In this document: one piece after another, positions 1 through 9,503 of the stretch
Layout of the letters: each line of letters starts with the position of its first letter
Position numbering within the stretch: the first letter of the stretch is position 1
NCBI GenBank assembly: GCA_963664675.2
Contig: CAXXLB010000014.1
Location: forward strand, 124,001 to 188,000
Source of the DNA: JASGMR01 sp963664675
GTDB lineage: Bacteria; Thermotogota; Thermotogae; Petrotogales; Kosmotogaceae
DNA length: 64,000 nt
Direction: 5' to 3'
Program-made: the position numbers and the translations under genes
The notes under the pieces: generated by a model
Database searches by the model: none
What the model was told of the DNA's origin: nothing
What the model saw: the letters and a program-made list of their open reading frames with translations, nothing else

Positions 1-963
1 CATGTCATGGAAGGAGCTCAATTAGCTAAGGATAACGACTGTGATTTCGTTATTGGGCTTGGTGGAGGAAGCGCGATCGATTCTGCGAAAAGTATAGCTA
101 TAATGGCAACTAATCCCGGAAATTATTGGGATTATGTTTGTGGGGGCACCGCTCTTTGCAAGCCTGTTCCAAATGATCCTTTGCCTATAGTTGCAATTAC
201 GACTACTGCAGGAACAGGTACGGAAGCGGATCCGTGGACGGTAATAACGAATATGAAAACAGAGGAAAAAATAGGGTATGGATATTCAAAAACATTTCCT
301 GCCATATCGATAGTTGATCCTGAATTGATGATCACTGTTCCCAAAAATTTAACGGCATTTCAGGGCATGGATGCTTTTTTTCACTCTGTTGAAGGATATT
401 TATCTAAGAATGCTCAACCATCATCAGATTTATTTGCACTTGAGACTGTGGGTCTTATTTCAAAGTATTTACCAATTGCTGTAAACGACGGAGAAAATAT
501 CGAAGCGAGAACGGCAGTTGCCTGGGCGAATACTTCTGCTGGAATTGTCGAATCAACCTCTTCCTGCATCTCACACCATTCAATGGAACATGCTTTGAGT
601 GCTTTACACCCCGCTTTACCCCACGGTGCGGGATTGATCCTTTTATCGGTGGCATATTTTTCGTTTATGGCGGAAAGGATTCTTCCCGAAAGATTTATAG
701 CTCTGGCTAGAATAATGGGGGAGAATGTGAATAAGTATAGCAGTTCGGAAAAACCCATGGTTTTTATAAGTGCGTTGAAAAAATTGATAAAAAACATCGG
801 GTTATCGGATTTGAGATTTTCCGATTATGATATTTATAACGATGAAAAGGAGAAATTAGCCGATAATGCCATTGATACTATGGGCGGATTGTTTGATGTT
901 GATCCATACAAATTGGAAAAGAAGGATGTTATAGAAATATATAATACGGCATTGGATAAATAA
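1..963 (+). CDS. Iron-containing alcohol dehydrogenase, 5'-truncated by window edge
   Basis: This is the C-terminal part of a group III (iron-dependent) alcohol dehydrogenase, which interconverts alcohols and aldehydes with NAD(P)H. The frame is open from base 1, so the true start lies outside the window. Numbered from the Met at base 7, the nucleotide-binding motif GGGSAIDSAK is at about residues 19-28. The metal ligands expected in the family are visible as D122 and H126 in GMDAFFH and the His cluster at 190-206 ending in PHG. The substrate cannot be told from sequence; butanol/propanediol-type dehydrogenases are the nearest family. A hairpin terminator follows, so it closes its transcription unit. 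The family call is firm, the substrate unknown. Confidence 0.9.
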   Translation, partial: HVMEGAQLAKDNDCDFVIGLGGGSAIDSAKSIAIMATNPGNYWDYVCGGTALCKPVPNDPLPIVAITTTAGTGTEADPWTVITNMKTEEKIGYGYSKTFPAISIVDPELMITVPKNLTAFQGMDAFFHSVEGYLSKNAQPSSDLFALETVGLISKYLPIAVNDGENIEARTAVAWANTSAGIVESTSSCISHHSMEHALSALHPALPHGAGLILLSVAYFSFMAERILPERFIALARIMGENVNKYSSSEKPMVFISALKKLIKNIGLSDLRFSDYDIYNDEKEKLADNAIDTMGGLFDVDPYKLEKKDVIEIYNTALDK

Positions 964-980
964 ATATTAGTGCGATTTTT

Positions 981-1011
981 AAAAGGTCGATTCTTAACGG
1001 ATCGACTTTTT
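981..1011 (+). terminator. Intrinsic terminator after alcohol dehydrogenase
   Basis: GGTCGAT (985-991) pairs with ATCGACT (1001-1007) with one G-U wobble. The stem is flanked by A and T runs and followed by TTTTATTTTAT. Confidence 0.75.
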
Positions 1012-1350
1012 ATTTTATATTTTTACCTGGAGATCTTTGAAACTTTCAAATTTGAAACATATTTTAAAGTTTGGGTGTTTTTTTATAGATATTGGAAGTT
1101 TTATAATTTGTGTTATATAAATATCTTTAAATAAAGACCATTGAGAGATCTAACATTAATACAGGAATTTTTAAATGTTATACTTGTAATTAATTTAACG
1201 GCCCATTCAGAACATTTATGCATCTATGTTTTCCGGTTGTTAATAGTGAGTCGATAGTGAATAAAAAATATCTTTTATATTACGTATCGTTAGTATGAAT
1301 TCTGTACATGATGTTTGTATAATAAATAATGGTGAATGGCAGGTGATAGT
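1012..1350. other. AT-rich intergenic stretch
   Basis: About 340 bases between the terminator and the nnr start. No ORF with a ribosome binding site, RNA gene or repeat is visible. A TATAAT box at 1318-1323 near the right end is the only recognisable element, and it would place transcription start about 20 bases before the preferred nnr start. Confidence 0.5.
1318..1323 (+). promoter_or_regulatory. Candidate -10 box for nnr operon
   Basis: TATAAT is preceded directly by TTG. No convincing -35 hexamer lies 16-18 bases upstream. Its position supports translation from the ATG at 1351 rather than the in-frame ATG at 1336, which would have almost no leader. Confidence 0.4.
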
Positions 1351-2865
1351 ATGAGAGTGGTTTTTCCTGAAGAAATGAGAGAAATTGATAGGATAACTAT
1401 AGAAAGAGGAGTGCCTTCTCTTATATTGATGGAACATGCCGCCAGAAGTTTATTCGAGGAAATTGTCAGAACTGATGCTTTGAAGATAACAATTCTTTGT
1501 GGAGCCGGTAACAACGGAGGAGACGGATACGCTTTGGCAAGATTGCTGAAATTCTGCGGATTTGATCCGGAGGTTGTGGCGATTTACGTCCCCAAGACTA
1601 AGGATTGTAAGAAAAATGTTCAGTTATTTAAAAATTCCGGAGGAGCGATATACAAATTTCAAAAACTTTCAAAAAGTAAATTGAATTCGATTATAAACGA
1701 AAGTGAGTTGATAGTCGATGCAATTTTTGGAACTGGTTTCAGAGGAGAATTACCTGGTGAAATTTCAGAATTGATAAAAAATATAAATAATTTGAAAAAA
1801 CCTGTTCTGGCTGTCGATACACCGAGTGGCATAAATTGTGAAAACGGAGAAGTGTGCCCTTTAACTTTCGACTGCTATAAAACTGTAACCTTTGGTGCTC
1901 TGAAATTCGGCCAGTTGCTTTTTCCCGCCAGAAATTTCTTGGGAGAAATTATTGTGGCAGATACGGGTTTCGCAAAGAAAGTGATTTTTGAAAATTCATC
2001 GATAAATTTGATTCATAGAACGATGGTAAAAAATATATTGCCACCAAGAATGGCCGATTCTTATAAAGGAACATACGGAAAAGTATTAATAATAGGAGGA
2101 AGCAGAGAATACTCAGGCGCGCCTTTATTGAGTGCCATGGGGGCACTGAGAACCGGGGCCGGAATTGTTTATACATTTACTCCATCAAGGGTTCAGGAAG
2201 TCATAAGAAATAAATATCCGGAAATTATCGCTTCGGGTGGTGAAGATTCGGATTTGTTAATTGAACAGGACATTTTCCAGATTGAAAAATTAGTGAGAGA
2301 TATGGATGTAGTTGTTTTAGGTCCGGGAATAGGAAGAACAAAGAATACGGTTAATCTGGTTTTTAAAATAATTGAATTGATAAAAAAGCAGAAGAAATTT
2401 CTGGTTATTGATGCGGATGGTCTTTATGGCGTCTCTCATGATATAAATGCCGTGATGAACTCCGATAGAATTGTTCTGACACCTCACCCCGGTGAATTCA
2501 AAAGATTGATAGGCGATGAAAATCTGAATTTGAAAAATAATCCGAAATATATAATTGAACAGATAAAAAAGTTGAAGACTAATGTTCTGTTTAAGGATAC
2601 AATATCTATATTCACAGATTTCAACGGTGAATCATGGATCAATGTTCATGGTAACACATCGTTGTCAAAGGGAGGAAGTGGTGATTTACTCTCCGGTAGT
2701 ATAGCAGGATTCTTTGCCCAGTCCAAAGACATCATTAAATCGACTATTCTGGGAACTTATTTTCTTGGACGATCGGCAGAACTTTTAGATGTATCTGAAG
2801 CTTTTGCCTTACCGGAGGATGTTTGCAGAGGATATGACAAGGTATTCAATGACCTTTTAAAATAA
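1351..2865 (+). CDS. nnr: Bifunctional NAD(P)H-hydrate epimerase / ADP(ATP)-dependent dehydratase
   Basis: Metabolite-repair enzyme that epimerises and dehydrates damaged (hydrated) NAD(P)H in the cytoplasm. The N-terminal NnrE (YjeF_N) half has GAGNNGGDGYALA near residue 50 and AVDTPSGIN. The C-terminal NnrD (carbohydrate-kinase-like) half has GKVLIIGGS, VLGPGIGR, VIDADGLYG, LTPHPGEF and GGSGDLLSGSIAGFF. Start: the ATG at 1351 has AGGTGA four bases upstream and gives the usual MRVVFPEEMREID N-terminus. The in-frame ATG at 1336 is possible but less likely. It leads the rpoN-thiN-glycerate kinase-racemase operon, with a 12-base gap to rpoN. The fused two-domain form is common in bacteria, and family assignment is certain. 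Confidence 0.95.
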   Translation: MRVVFPEEMREIDRITIERGVPSLILMEHAARSLFEEIVRTDALKITILCGAGNNGGDGYALARLLKFCGFDPEVVAIYVPKTKDCKKNVQLFKNSGGAIYKFQKLSKSKLNSIINESELIVDAIFGTGFRGELPGEISELIKNINNLKKPVLAVDTPSGINCENGEVCPLTFDCYKTVTFGALKFGQLLFPARNFLGEIIVADTGFAKKVIFENSSINLIHRTMVKNILPPRMADSYKGTYGKVLIIGGSREYSGAPLLSAMGALRTGAGIVYTFTPSRVQEVIRNKYPEIIASGGEDSDLLIEQDIFQIEKLVRDMDVVVLGPGIGRTKNTVNLVFKIIELIKKQKKFLVIDADGLYGVSHDINAVMNSDRIVLTPHPGEFKRLIGDENLNLKNNPKYIIEQIKKLKTNVLFKDTISIFTDFNGESWINVHGNTSLSKGGSGDLLSGSIAGFFAQSKDIIKSTILGTYFLGRSAELLDVSEAFALPEDVCRGYDKVFNDLLK

Positions 2866-2877
2866 AGAGGAATTTTT

Positions 2878-4035
2878 ATGAAATTGAGACAGGAAATATC
2901 TCAAAAGCTGGAACAAAAACAAAAATTGAGTATTAAAGTCCAGAACTCTATTAAATTATTGCAGTGCAATACTCTGGATCTCAATAACACACTTGAAGAA
3001 ATCATACAGGAAAATCCTTTACTGGAAGTCGAAAGAAATGATTATGATTTAATAGATGATTCTGAGCAGGAAATGGAAGAAGATTACAGTGAAAATAGCT
3101 ATTATGGACTTTCATTACCTCAGAGAAACCCGGACTTCGATGGTTATGATTTTGACAGGATAGAGTCGCATCATATCACCTTTGATGAGGTGGTCGATCA
3201 AGTGGCTTCCTATATACTGGATGAAAATGAGTACGAAATCTTTCAGGATTTACTGGAACAAATTGATGAAAGAGGTATACTGACCAAGACGAAGGCAGAA
3301 ATATTTAAAAATGAACATATAGATGAAAAAATATTGAGTTCCGTTATAAATAAAGTTAGAGATGCCGGATTCGAAGGAATATTTTCTGAAACAATTGAGG
3401 AGTTGAAAGATTTAAGAGAAGACGATTACTTCCCCTCATCCGGATTTGATGATAACGTTCCTTTACGCTACATTGAACCGGATATATTCATTGAATTCGT
3501 AAAGGAAAAATTCATCGTTAATGTCAAAAGATATGGATTAGTTATAAACGTCGATGAATCCTATGAAAAGATAATTGCTGGAGAAAGCAGCGAAGCGAAA
3601 AAATACCTGGAAGCAAAACTGGATGAAGCGAATTATTATCTTTCGGCCATGGAGAGAAGGGAAAACACTCTTCTGTTTATTGGAAGAGAAATAGTTCAAA
3701 GAAATCCCGGTTTTCTTTTAGGGAGGGCAAAAAAAATCAATTTAATGACTATGACGGAAGTGGCCGATTTTATGGAAGTTAATCTATCAACGATCAGCAG
3801 AGCAGTTAACGGAAAATATATTTTAACACCTGTTGGGACTTTTCCACTGAGATACTTCTTTGGGAACAAGATGAATAAAGAAGAGATATTATCTACCATT
3901 GCGGAAATAATAAAAAACAATCCGAAAATAAGTGATTCGAAAATATCAAAACAATTGAACCAGAAAGGAATGAAAGTTGCCAGAAGAACCGTGAACAAAT
4001 ACAGAAAATCTATAGGAATGGAAAAAAACAAATGA
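2878..4035 (+). CDS. rpoN: RNA polymerase sigma-54 factor
   Basis: Alternative sigma factor that recognises -24/-12 promoters and needs AAA+ activators. Region I (residues 1-50) has the Gln/Leu-rich activator-interacting segment ending in QENPLLEVE. Residues 50-115 form an acidic region II. The core-binding region follows, then the DNA-binding part with an HTH (MTEVADFMEVNLSTISRAV, about 290-310) and a C-terminal RpoN box read as ARRTVNKYRK. At 385 residues it is shorter than the usual 430-480, mostly in the core-binding middle. It overlaps thiN by ATGA, so translation is probably coupled. No activator gene and no clear sigma-54 promoter was found in this window. Confidence 0.95.
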   Translation: MKLRQEISQKLEQKQKLSIKVQNSIKLLQCNTLDLNNTLEEIIQENPLLEVERNDYDLIDDSEQEMEEDYSENSYYGLSLPQRNPDFDGYDFDRIESHHITFDEVVDQVASYILDENEYEIFQDLLEQIDERGILTKTKAEIFKNEHIDEKILSSVINKVRDAGFEGIFSETIEELKDLREDDYFPSSGFDDNVPLRYIEPDIFIEFVKEKFIVNVKRYGLVINVDESYEKIIAGESSEAKKYLEAKLDEANYYLSAMERRENTLLFIGREIVQRNPGFLLGRAKKINLMTMTEVADFMEVNLSTISRAVNGKYILTPVGTFPLRYFFGNKMNKEEILSTIAEIIKNNPKISDSKISKQLNQKGMKVARRTVNKYRKSIGMEKNK

Positions 4036-4682
4036 TCCGTGCCTGTATGATTTTGGGAGGAGATATCGATTCTTCCACTGAATTTATAAAAGATGAAATC
4101 AATAAAACGAAATTCATAGTCGGTGTCGATTCCGGAACGGATGTTTTAAGAAGGATCAATATACTTCCGGATGTATTGATTGGGGATATGGATTCAATTT
4201 CTGTGGATACTTTTTTGTGGATAAATGAGAACGAAGTTGAGAAACATATATTTAAACCTGAAAAAGATTTTACCGATTTTCACCTGTCAATGGAATATAT
4301 CGGAGAAAAGGGTGTTACGGATATTTCGATTTTAGGGGCTTTTGGAAATAGAGAAGATCACTTTTACGGGAATCTTATAACTACTCTCAATTTTTCAAAG
4401 AATATGAAGGTAATATTGAAATCAGAGAATAAAAATTGTGGTTTTCTTTATGGTGAAAATCATTTAGATGCGAAGATCGGTGAAACGTGGTCATTTTTCC
4501 CCTTTGGAGAGAAATTGCCTGTCATTTCTTTAAACGGCTTTGAGTATAAATTGGCAAAAAAGACCCTAGACTATTCGAATCCTCTCGGTGTTTCAAATAT
4601 TTCAAAGAAAAATACAATAACTGTTACGGTACATAACAGAGCGCCGGTGCTTTATTTTAGATATTTGGGAAAGAAATTATGA
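4032..4682 (+). CDS. thiN: Thiamine diphosphokinase
   Basis: Transfers pyrophosphate from ATP to thiamine to make thiamine diphosphate. The N-terminal catalytic domain shows VGVDSGTDVLRR and LPDVLIGDMDSI (the acidic metal/ATP site), then EKDFTDFHLSMEYI and GAFGNREDHFYGNL. The C-terminal half is the beta-sandwich thiamine-binding domain. The 216-residue length is normal. It starts inside the rpoN stop (ATGA) and its own stop overlaps the next gene's ATG, so it sits in a tightly coupled operon. No TPP riboswitch is present; the gene is transcribed from upstream. Confidence 0.92.
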   Translation: MIRACMILGGDIDSSTEFIKDEINKTKFIVGVDSGTDVLRRINILPDVLIGDMDSISVDTFLWINENEVEKHIFKPEKDFTDFHLSMEYIGEKGVTDISILGAFGNREDHFYGNLITTLNFSKNMKVILKSENKNCGFLYGENHLDAKIGETWSFFPFGEKLPVISLNGFEYKLAKKTLDYSNPLGVSNISKKNTITVTVHNRAPVLYFRYLGKKL

Positions 4683-5929
4683 ATTTGAAAAAAGATGTAG
4701 AAACAATATTTCTTAAGGCTCTCGAATCCCAATTTCCTGAAAATGCTGTGATTGAAAATTTGGAAAAAATAAGATTGAGCAAAAAGATATTTATTCTGGC
4801 TGTTGGAAAGGCCGCATTTAGAATGGCTAAGAGTGCCAGGGAATATCTTGGTGAAAGCGTTTGTGGTGGGGTTGTTATAACTAAGTACGGGCATTCAGAA
4901 GGAAAAATTGAGAACCTGGATATTTTTGAGGCCGGACACCCGATTCCTGATGAAAACGGTATAAAGGCTACAGATTTTGCCCTTCAAAAAATCGAAAAAT
5001 TGAAATGTGATGTTGAAATACTCTTTTTGATATCCGGCGGGGGATCGGCACTCTTTGAAAAACCTTTAGCAGGGGTCACATTGGAGGATTTGATTTTTAT
5101 AAATAATTCATTATTGAGATGCGGGGCAAATATCGTTCAGATAAATACTATTCGAAAACATCTTTCTTCGGTTAAAGGGGGAAGGTTTGCGCATTTGAAT
5201 AAAAATAGGAATATTCTCTCGCTCATCCTCTCGGATGTTTTAGGAAACAATCTGGATTTTATCGCATCCGGTCCTTCTGTTGCGGATACATCAACTTCAA
5301 AGCAATGTTTTGATATTGTAGAAAGATTTAATCTTTCGCCTGAAAACAGAATATTGGAGGTTTTGAAAAATGAAACTCCCAAAAATGTTGAAAATTCGAA
5401 AAATATCGTGATCGGAAGCATCGATGGACTTATCAGAACCGCGAGAAAAGAAGCGAAGTTGTTGGGATATTTTCCAATAGTATTATCTTCTAATATTACG
5501 ATTGATGCAAAAGAGACCGGAGAGTTGTTTGCGGAAATTGGCAGGGATTTCCCATCGTTTAACGAAAAATTATTGCCGGTTGCCATTATTGGGGGTGGAG
5601 AGACAACCGTCAGAGTCCGGGGAAATGGAATCGGAGGAAGGTGTCAGGAAATGTGTCTGGCTTTTTTGAATAGAGTCAGAAATGAGAATTCAATGAGAAA
5701 TTTTTCGTTTTTGTCTTGTGGAAGTGATGGTACCGATGGACCAACGGATGCTGCAGGAGGGATTATCAGTAATGATACTGTTAAAATAGTGAATAAAAAA
5801 AATATAGATTCGAATATATTTTTAAATAATAATGATTCATATTCTCTTTTAAATGAAATCGATGCTCTTGTAAAAACGGGTCCGACCGGTACCAATGTAA
5901 ACGATATTCACATTCTTTTAATTAAATGA
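4679..5929 (+). CDS. Glycerate 2-kinase (DUF4147/MOFRL family)
   Basis: Phosphorylates D-glycerate to 2-phosphoglycerate, feeding lower glycolysis. The DUF4147 domain covers about residues 5-240 with LFLISGGGSALFEKP, IRKHLSSVKGG and SDVLGNNLDFIASGP. The MOFRL domain follows with GGETTVRVRGNGIGGR and SCGSDGTDGPTDAAGG. At 416 residues it is of normal family length. The ATG overlaps the thiN stop by four bases. It shares the operon with an amino-acid racemase, which does not reveal the glycerate source. The family is well supported; the substrate is from family knowledge. Confidence 0.92.
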   Translation: MNLKKDVETIFLKALESQFPENAVIENLEKIRLSKKIFILAVGKAAFRMAKSAREYLGESVCGGVVITKYGHSEGKIENLDIFEAGHPIPDENGIKATDFALQKIEKLKCDVEILFLISGGGSALFEKPLAGVTLEDLIFINNSLLRCGANIVQINTIRKHLSSVKGGRFAHLNKNRNILSLILSDVLGNNLDFIASGPSVADTSTSKQCFDIVERFNLSPENRILEVLKNETPKNVENSKNIVIGSIDGLIRTARKEAKLLGYFPIVLSSNITIDAKETGELFAEIGRDFPSFNEKLLPVAIIGGGETTVRVRGNGIGGRCQEMCLAFLNRVRNENSMRNFSFLSCGSDGTDGPTDAAGGIISNDTVKIVNKKNIDSNIFLNNNDSYSLLNEIDALVKTGPTGTNVNDIHILLIK

Positions 5930-5943
5930 ATCTTGGGGGGGTT

Positions 5944-7005
5944 ATGTCAAAAATAAAAATATACTTGAATAAAATTGAAAAAAATGCAAAAATGATAAAA
6001 AACATTTGTGATTCTTATAATGTATCGATTAATGCAGTAACCAAGGGAGTGTGCGGAGATATAAGAATCACAGAGAGCATTATAAAATCAGGAATATCTG
6101 AATTGGCCGATTCCAGAATTGAAAATATAAAAAAAATAAGGGGAGCGGGAATTAAATCAAAATTCATGCTTTTAAGACCACCTTCGTATGAAAAACTGAA
6201 AGATAATATTGATTTGGTTGATGAAATATTGATTTCCGAAGTGGAAACACTTCAAAAAACGGTCGATTTTTGTGAAGAAGAAGGTCATGATTTGGATTTC
6301 ATCTATATGATTGATCTTGGAGATTTGAGAGAGGGAGTATGGTATAAGAATGCTGTTGAAGAAATATCATATGCCCTTTCGGTTGACGGTGGACGAATTG
6401 TTGGAATAGGAACTAATTTGGGTTGTTATGGCGGTGTGGTTTATACGAAGGAGAAAATGATTGAACTTGTGGAAATAAAGAGAAAAATTGAGAAAAAAAC
6501 ATCGAGGAAGTTGAAAAAAATATCCGGAGGAAGTACGGCTGCCCTTCAACTTTTATATAGAGAAGAGTTGCCTGCGGAAATCAATAATTTCAGAATCGGG
6601 GAAGCGATTCTTCTGGGAACGGATACAACTAATGATGTTGAAATAGAATGGTTGAATAAAGATACTATGCTTTTTTGTGCCGAAATAATAGAATTAAAAG
6701 AAAAACCGACCGTACCCGTGGGAAAAATTGGTAAAGATGCCTTTGGAAGAGATCCCGTATTCAAAGACAGGGGAATTAGAAAGAAAGCGATCCTGGATGT
6801 TGGAGAGCAGGATATTTTTCCATCCGGTCTGAAACCGATCGATAAAAATATAAAAGTTATTCATGCATCGGGTGATCATCTGATCTGTGATGTAACGGAT
6901 TGTGATAAAGAGTTGCATCTTGGTGATGAAATAGTATTCAGAATGACTTATGGATGCATGATGAGAGCGATGAATTCGGAGTATATAAAAAAAATATATC
7001 TTTAA
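5944..7005 (+). CDS. orr: PLP-dependent alanine/ornithine racemase family protein
   Basis: Fold-type III PLP enzyme that racemises an amino acid, most like ornithine racemase and the broader alanine/ornithine racemase group. The PLP lysine is in NAVTKGVCG (about residue 33). ELADSRIENIKKIR, the DLREG segment, GGSTAAL and a C-terminal barrel resemble Orr. Start: the ATG at 5944 follows a seven-G run. An upstream ATG at 5926 overlaps the previous stop but has no ribosome binding site. Alanine versus ornithine specificity is not decided by visible residues. A D-amino-acid aminotransferase lies two kilobases on, so D-amino-acid metabolism is a reasonable theme. Confidence 0.82.
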   Translation: MSKIKIYLNKIEKNAKMIKNICDSYNVSINAVTKGVCGDIRITESIIKSGISELADSRIENIKKIRGAGIKSKFMLLRPPSYEKLKDNIDLVDEILISEVETLQKTVDFCEEEGHDLDFIYMIDLGDLREGVWYKNAVEEISYALSVDGGRIVGIGTNLGCYGGVVYTKEKMIELVEIKRKIEKKTSRKLKKISGGSTAALQLLYREELPAEINNFRIGEAILLGTDTTNDVEIEWLNKDTMLFCAEIIELKEKPTVPVGKIGKDAFGRDPVFKDRGIRKKAILDVGEQDIFPSGLKPIDKNIKVIHASGDHLICDVTDCDKELHLGDEIVFRMTYGCMMRAMNSEYIKKIYL

Positions 7006-7170
7006 AAATCACCGGCAAACTTTTCAGACATTTCTATATGTTTTTTGAGTATAAATTGATATTTAATATGCGATATAACATATTGTGATAAAGGTTTAAA
7101 GCTAAGAAACCATATAGATTTTAAAATGGAATATAGGTTTATACAATTTTTGAAAGGATGAGTTAAAAAT

Positions 7171-8007
7171 ATGTCGAAAGAATATATTTATAGAGATATA
7201 ACTTTAGAAGATGAAAATGATATTTTGAACATTTCCAGAAGCATATGGGATGGCGATGATTATATTCCTTTTGTCTGGAAAAAATTTATAAAGGATAGCA
7301 ATAACTTTTTTAAGGGGATAGAAGTCGATAAAAAATTAATAGGATTCAGCAATATGGTGATTTTTAATGAGGATTCTGCCTGGTTTGAAGGATTGAGAGT
7401 TTTGAATTCCGAAAGAGGAAAGGGCTATGGAAAACTTGTATCGAAAAGTATGATGAAATTTGCCCTGGAAAATGGGATAAAAAATTTTTATTTTTCAACA
7501 TATTATCAGAATATTGAATCTATAAAATTGCATGAGAAAATGAATTTTCGAATGATAAAAAAATATAAATATCTGAGAAAAGATGTCAGTGATAAAAGTA
7601 ATTGTGGTGAAATAATTTATGATGATTTTTTTTATCCGGAAAAGATTGTGAATAACGATTGGGTTTTTATAATCCCGGAGGCGAAAGACAAAGGCAGATT
7701 TTTTCCGAATTCGGGAATGATTAAAGATAGTTTTAAAAATATAATTCTGTTTTCCGATGATTTTAAAAGTGATGATACGCTTGCAATAAATTATGTGAAA
7801 ATTAGTGATGAAAATGAGTTTATAAAACTTTTGAACAGTTTGAAGAACATTGCAAGCAGTAGAAATAAGGGGAATCTTTCTGTCATGTGTGAAACAGAAA
7901 AAGAAACTTCCCTTTTTAAAAGAGAGGGTTTTGAGGAATTTACGGATGAAAAATATGATGTTTTTTTATATTATGTGAATGAAAGTGATTTAGACTTATG
8001 TAATTAG
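7171..8007 (+). CDS. GNAT family N-acetyltransferase
   Basis: The N-terminal half is a GNAT fold. The acetyl-CoA pyrophosphate loop reads RGKGYGKLVSKSMM at about residues 90-103, followed by STYYQNIESIKLHEKMNF, the usual beta5-alpha4 segment. Residues 150-278 are a second, poorly conserved domain without a recognised motif. Such two-part proteins are common in Clostridia and Thermotogae and their substrates are unknown. It has GAAAGGATGAG upstream of the ATG and is 10 bases from xpt. The GNAT assignment is firm; the acceptor is unknown. Confidence 0.8.
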   Translation: MSKEYIYRDITLEDENDILNISRSIWDGDDYIPFVWKKFIKDSNNFFKGIEVDKKLIGFSNMVIFNEDSAWFEGLRVLNSERGKGYGKLVSKSMMKFALENGIKNFYFSTYYQNIESIKLHEKMNFRMIKKYKYLRKDVSDKSNCGEIIYDDFFYPEKIVNNDWVFIIPEAKDKGRFFPNSGMIKDSFKNIILFSDDFKSDDTLAINYVKISDENEFIKLLNSLKNIASSRNKGNLSVMCETEKETSLFKREGFEEFTDEKYDVFLYYVNESDLDLCN

Positions 8008-8017
8008 GAGGGAATCT

Positions 8018-8620
8018 GTGAAAAGTTTCAGGGAAATTTATTCGTCATGTGAAAAAAGATTGAAAGATGAGGTTCTTTTAAAGGGAAAGAATTTGGGAAA
8101 TGGAATATTGAAAGTGGATTTTTTTATCAATCATCAGATTTATCCGGAAATTATGGAAATGGTGGGAGAATCCATCGCTTCTTTTTTTGAAGATAAAGAA
8201 GTTACTAAGGTTATCACTGTTGAGTCTTCAGGGATTGTACCGGCTTATGTGGCCGCAAAATACTTAGGTGTTCCTATGGTTTTTGCAAGAAAAAGTAAAC
8301 CGATCACAATGGAAGAGTCTATTTGTGATTCCGCTCCCTCGCACACCAAAGGAGGAATAGTTCATCTTCACATTTCAAAGGAGTTTTTGAATAAAGAAGA
8401 CAGTGTATTGATCGTTGACGATTTTCTTGCGAGTGGTAAAACGATCGAAGCTCTCTGTAAAATGTTGAAATCCGAAGAGATTGATATTGCCGGTGTGGCT
8501 GCTGTAATCGAAAAAACATTTGAGTCGGGCAGAGATTTATTGAAAACTTCCTTTGATTTTCCAGTTCTCAGTATGCTCAGGATAGCTTCTCTTGAAAACG
8601 GAAAAATAATACTGGAGTAA
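8018..8620 (+). CDS. xpt: Xanthine phosphoribosyltransferase
   Basis: Salvages xanthine to XMP using PRPP. The protein follows the Firmicute Xpt pattern closely: ILKVDFFINHQIYPEIM, the ESSGI loop, GVPMVFARKSKP, and the PRPP motif VLIVDDFLASGKT at about residues 130-142, then VIEKTFESGRD. It starts at GTG with AGGAGGGA six bases upstream. At 200 residues it is of typical length. No purine riboswitch is seen upstream, in contrast with Firmicute xpt genes. A BMP-type nucleoside importer lies elsewhere in the window (31804-36472) and could supply purines, but the two are not linked. Confidence 0.93.
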   Translation: MKSFREIYSSCEKRLKDEVLLKGKNLGNGILKVDFFINHQIYPEIMEMVGESIASFFEDKEVTKVITVESSGIVPAYVAAKYLGVPMVFARKSKPITMEESICDSAPSHTKGGIVHLHISKEFLNKEDSVLIVDDFLASGKTIEALCKMLKSEEIDIAGVAAVIEKTFESGRDLLKTSFDFPVLSMLRIASLENGKIILE

Positions 8621-8623
8621 TTT

Positions 8624-9475
8624 ATGTACGCATATTTTAATGATGAGATAATTGATTTAAGAAAAGGAGTTATACAGCTTCAAAATCGATGTTACACTTT
8701 TGGTGATGGTTTATACGAAGTATTGAGAATAATCGATGGAGTACCCGTATTTTTTGAAGAACATTTGAACAGATTGAAGAAGAGTGCCGATTATTTCAAA
8801 ATAAAAATTGAAAGTTTGGAGGAGATAAGAAGAAAAGCAGATAATTTGATAAGGATCAATGATTTTTCGAGTGGCGAACTTTATATTCAACTCTCCAGAG
8901 GAACGGATTTTTTCAGAGAACATGGAATAAAGAGCTTGGAATCGATTGTTTCGATTTTGACGATCCCTCTCAGAAATATAAATGAAGATAACTGGGTTTC
9001 AGGGGCAAAGGTCGTTTCCTTTCCCGACATGAGACATGGTTTCTGCAATCATAAAACGGTTAACCTGTTTGCGAATGTTCAGGCTAAATCATATGCATAT
9101 TCCAATGATGCCTATGAAGCCATAATGTATAGATCCGATTCAAAGGGGAAATATGTTACCGAGGGTGGCAGTTCAAATTATTTTTTTGTGAAAAACAATG
9201 ATGTATACACTCCTGAGATCGATAACATTCTCCCTGGAATCACCAGAGAAAAGGCAATTTCTCTTTTGCGGGAAATGGGAGAAAATGTTGTTCAAAAGAG
9301 ATTTTATTTTGATGAAATAAAAGATGCAGATGAAATTTTTCTCGTCAGTACGGTTTCAAAGATCATGCCGGTGAAACTTGTGGATAATTTTTCCTTTAAA
9401 ATTGGAGAAAAAACGCTAAAATTGATGAAGAGATTTGAAGTGATGATAAGAGAATATAAAAAAAGCCGGAAGTGA
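8624..9475 (+). CDS. dat: D-amino-acid (D-alanine) aminotransferase, class IV
   Basis: Fold-type IV PLP aminotransferase. FGDGLYEVLRIIDGVPVFFEEHLNRL (about residues 26-51), SRGTD and the PLP lysine K144 in HKTVNLFAN match D-alanine aminotransferases, as does VTEGGSSNYFFV for cofactor binding and LPGITREK. The family transfers amino groups between D-amino acids and 2-oxoglutarate to give D-glutamate for peptidoglycan. Branched-chain aminotransferase or aminodeoxychorismate lyase are the alternatives; the N-terminal region and length of 283 residues favour Dat. It is three bases after xpt and ends in a bidirectional terminator that overlaps its stop codon. Confidence 0.88.
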   Translation: MYAYFNDEIIDLRKGVIQLQNRCYTFGDGLYEVLRIIDGVPVFFEEHLNRLKKSADYFKIKIESLEEIRRKADNLIRINDFSSGELYIQLSRGTDFFREHGIKSLESIVSILTIPLRNINEDNWVSGAKVVSFPDMRHGFCNHKTVNLFANVQAKSYAYSNDAYEAIMYRSDSKGKYVTEGGSSNYFFVKNNDVYTPEIDNILPGITREKAISLLREMGENVVQKRFYFDEIKDADEIFLVSTVSKIMPVKLVDNFSFKIGEKTLKLMKRFEVMIREYKKSRK

Positions 9476-9487
9476 ATCCCGGCTTTT
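9461..9487. terminator. Bidirectional terminator between convergent units
   Basis: AAAAGCCGG (9461-9469) pairs with CCGGCTTTT (9479-9487). The dat stop codon lies in the loop. The symmetric A and T flanks let it serve dat and the minus-strand lipoprotein operon. Confidence 0.85.
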
Positions 9488-9503
9488 CAAATTTAAAGAA
9501 AAA

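Noticed and set aside
7006..7170. Purine riboswitch in front of the GNAT-xpt unit
   Set aside because: The 165-base gap is AT-rich and lacks the conserved loop sequences of purine aptamers; no terminator follows.
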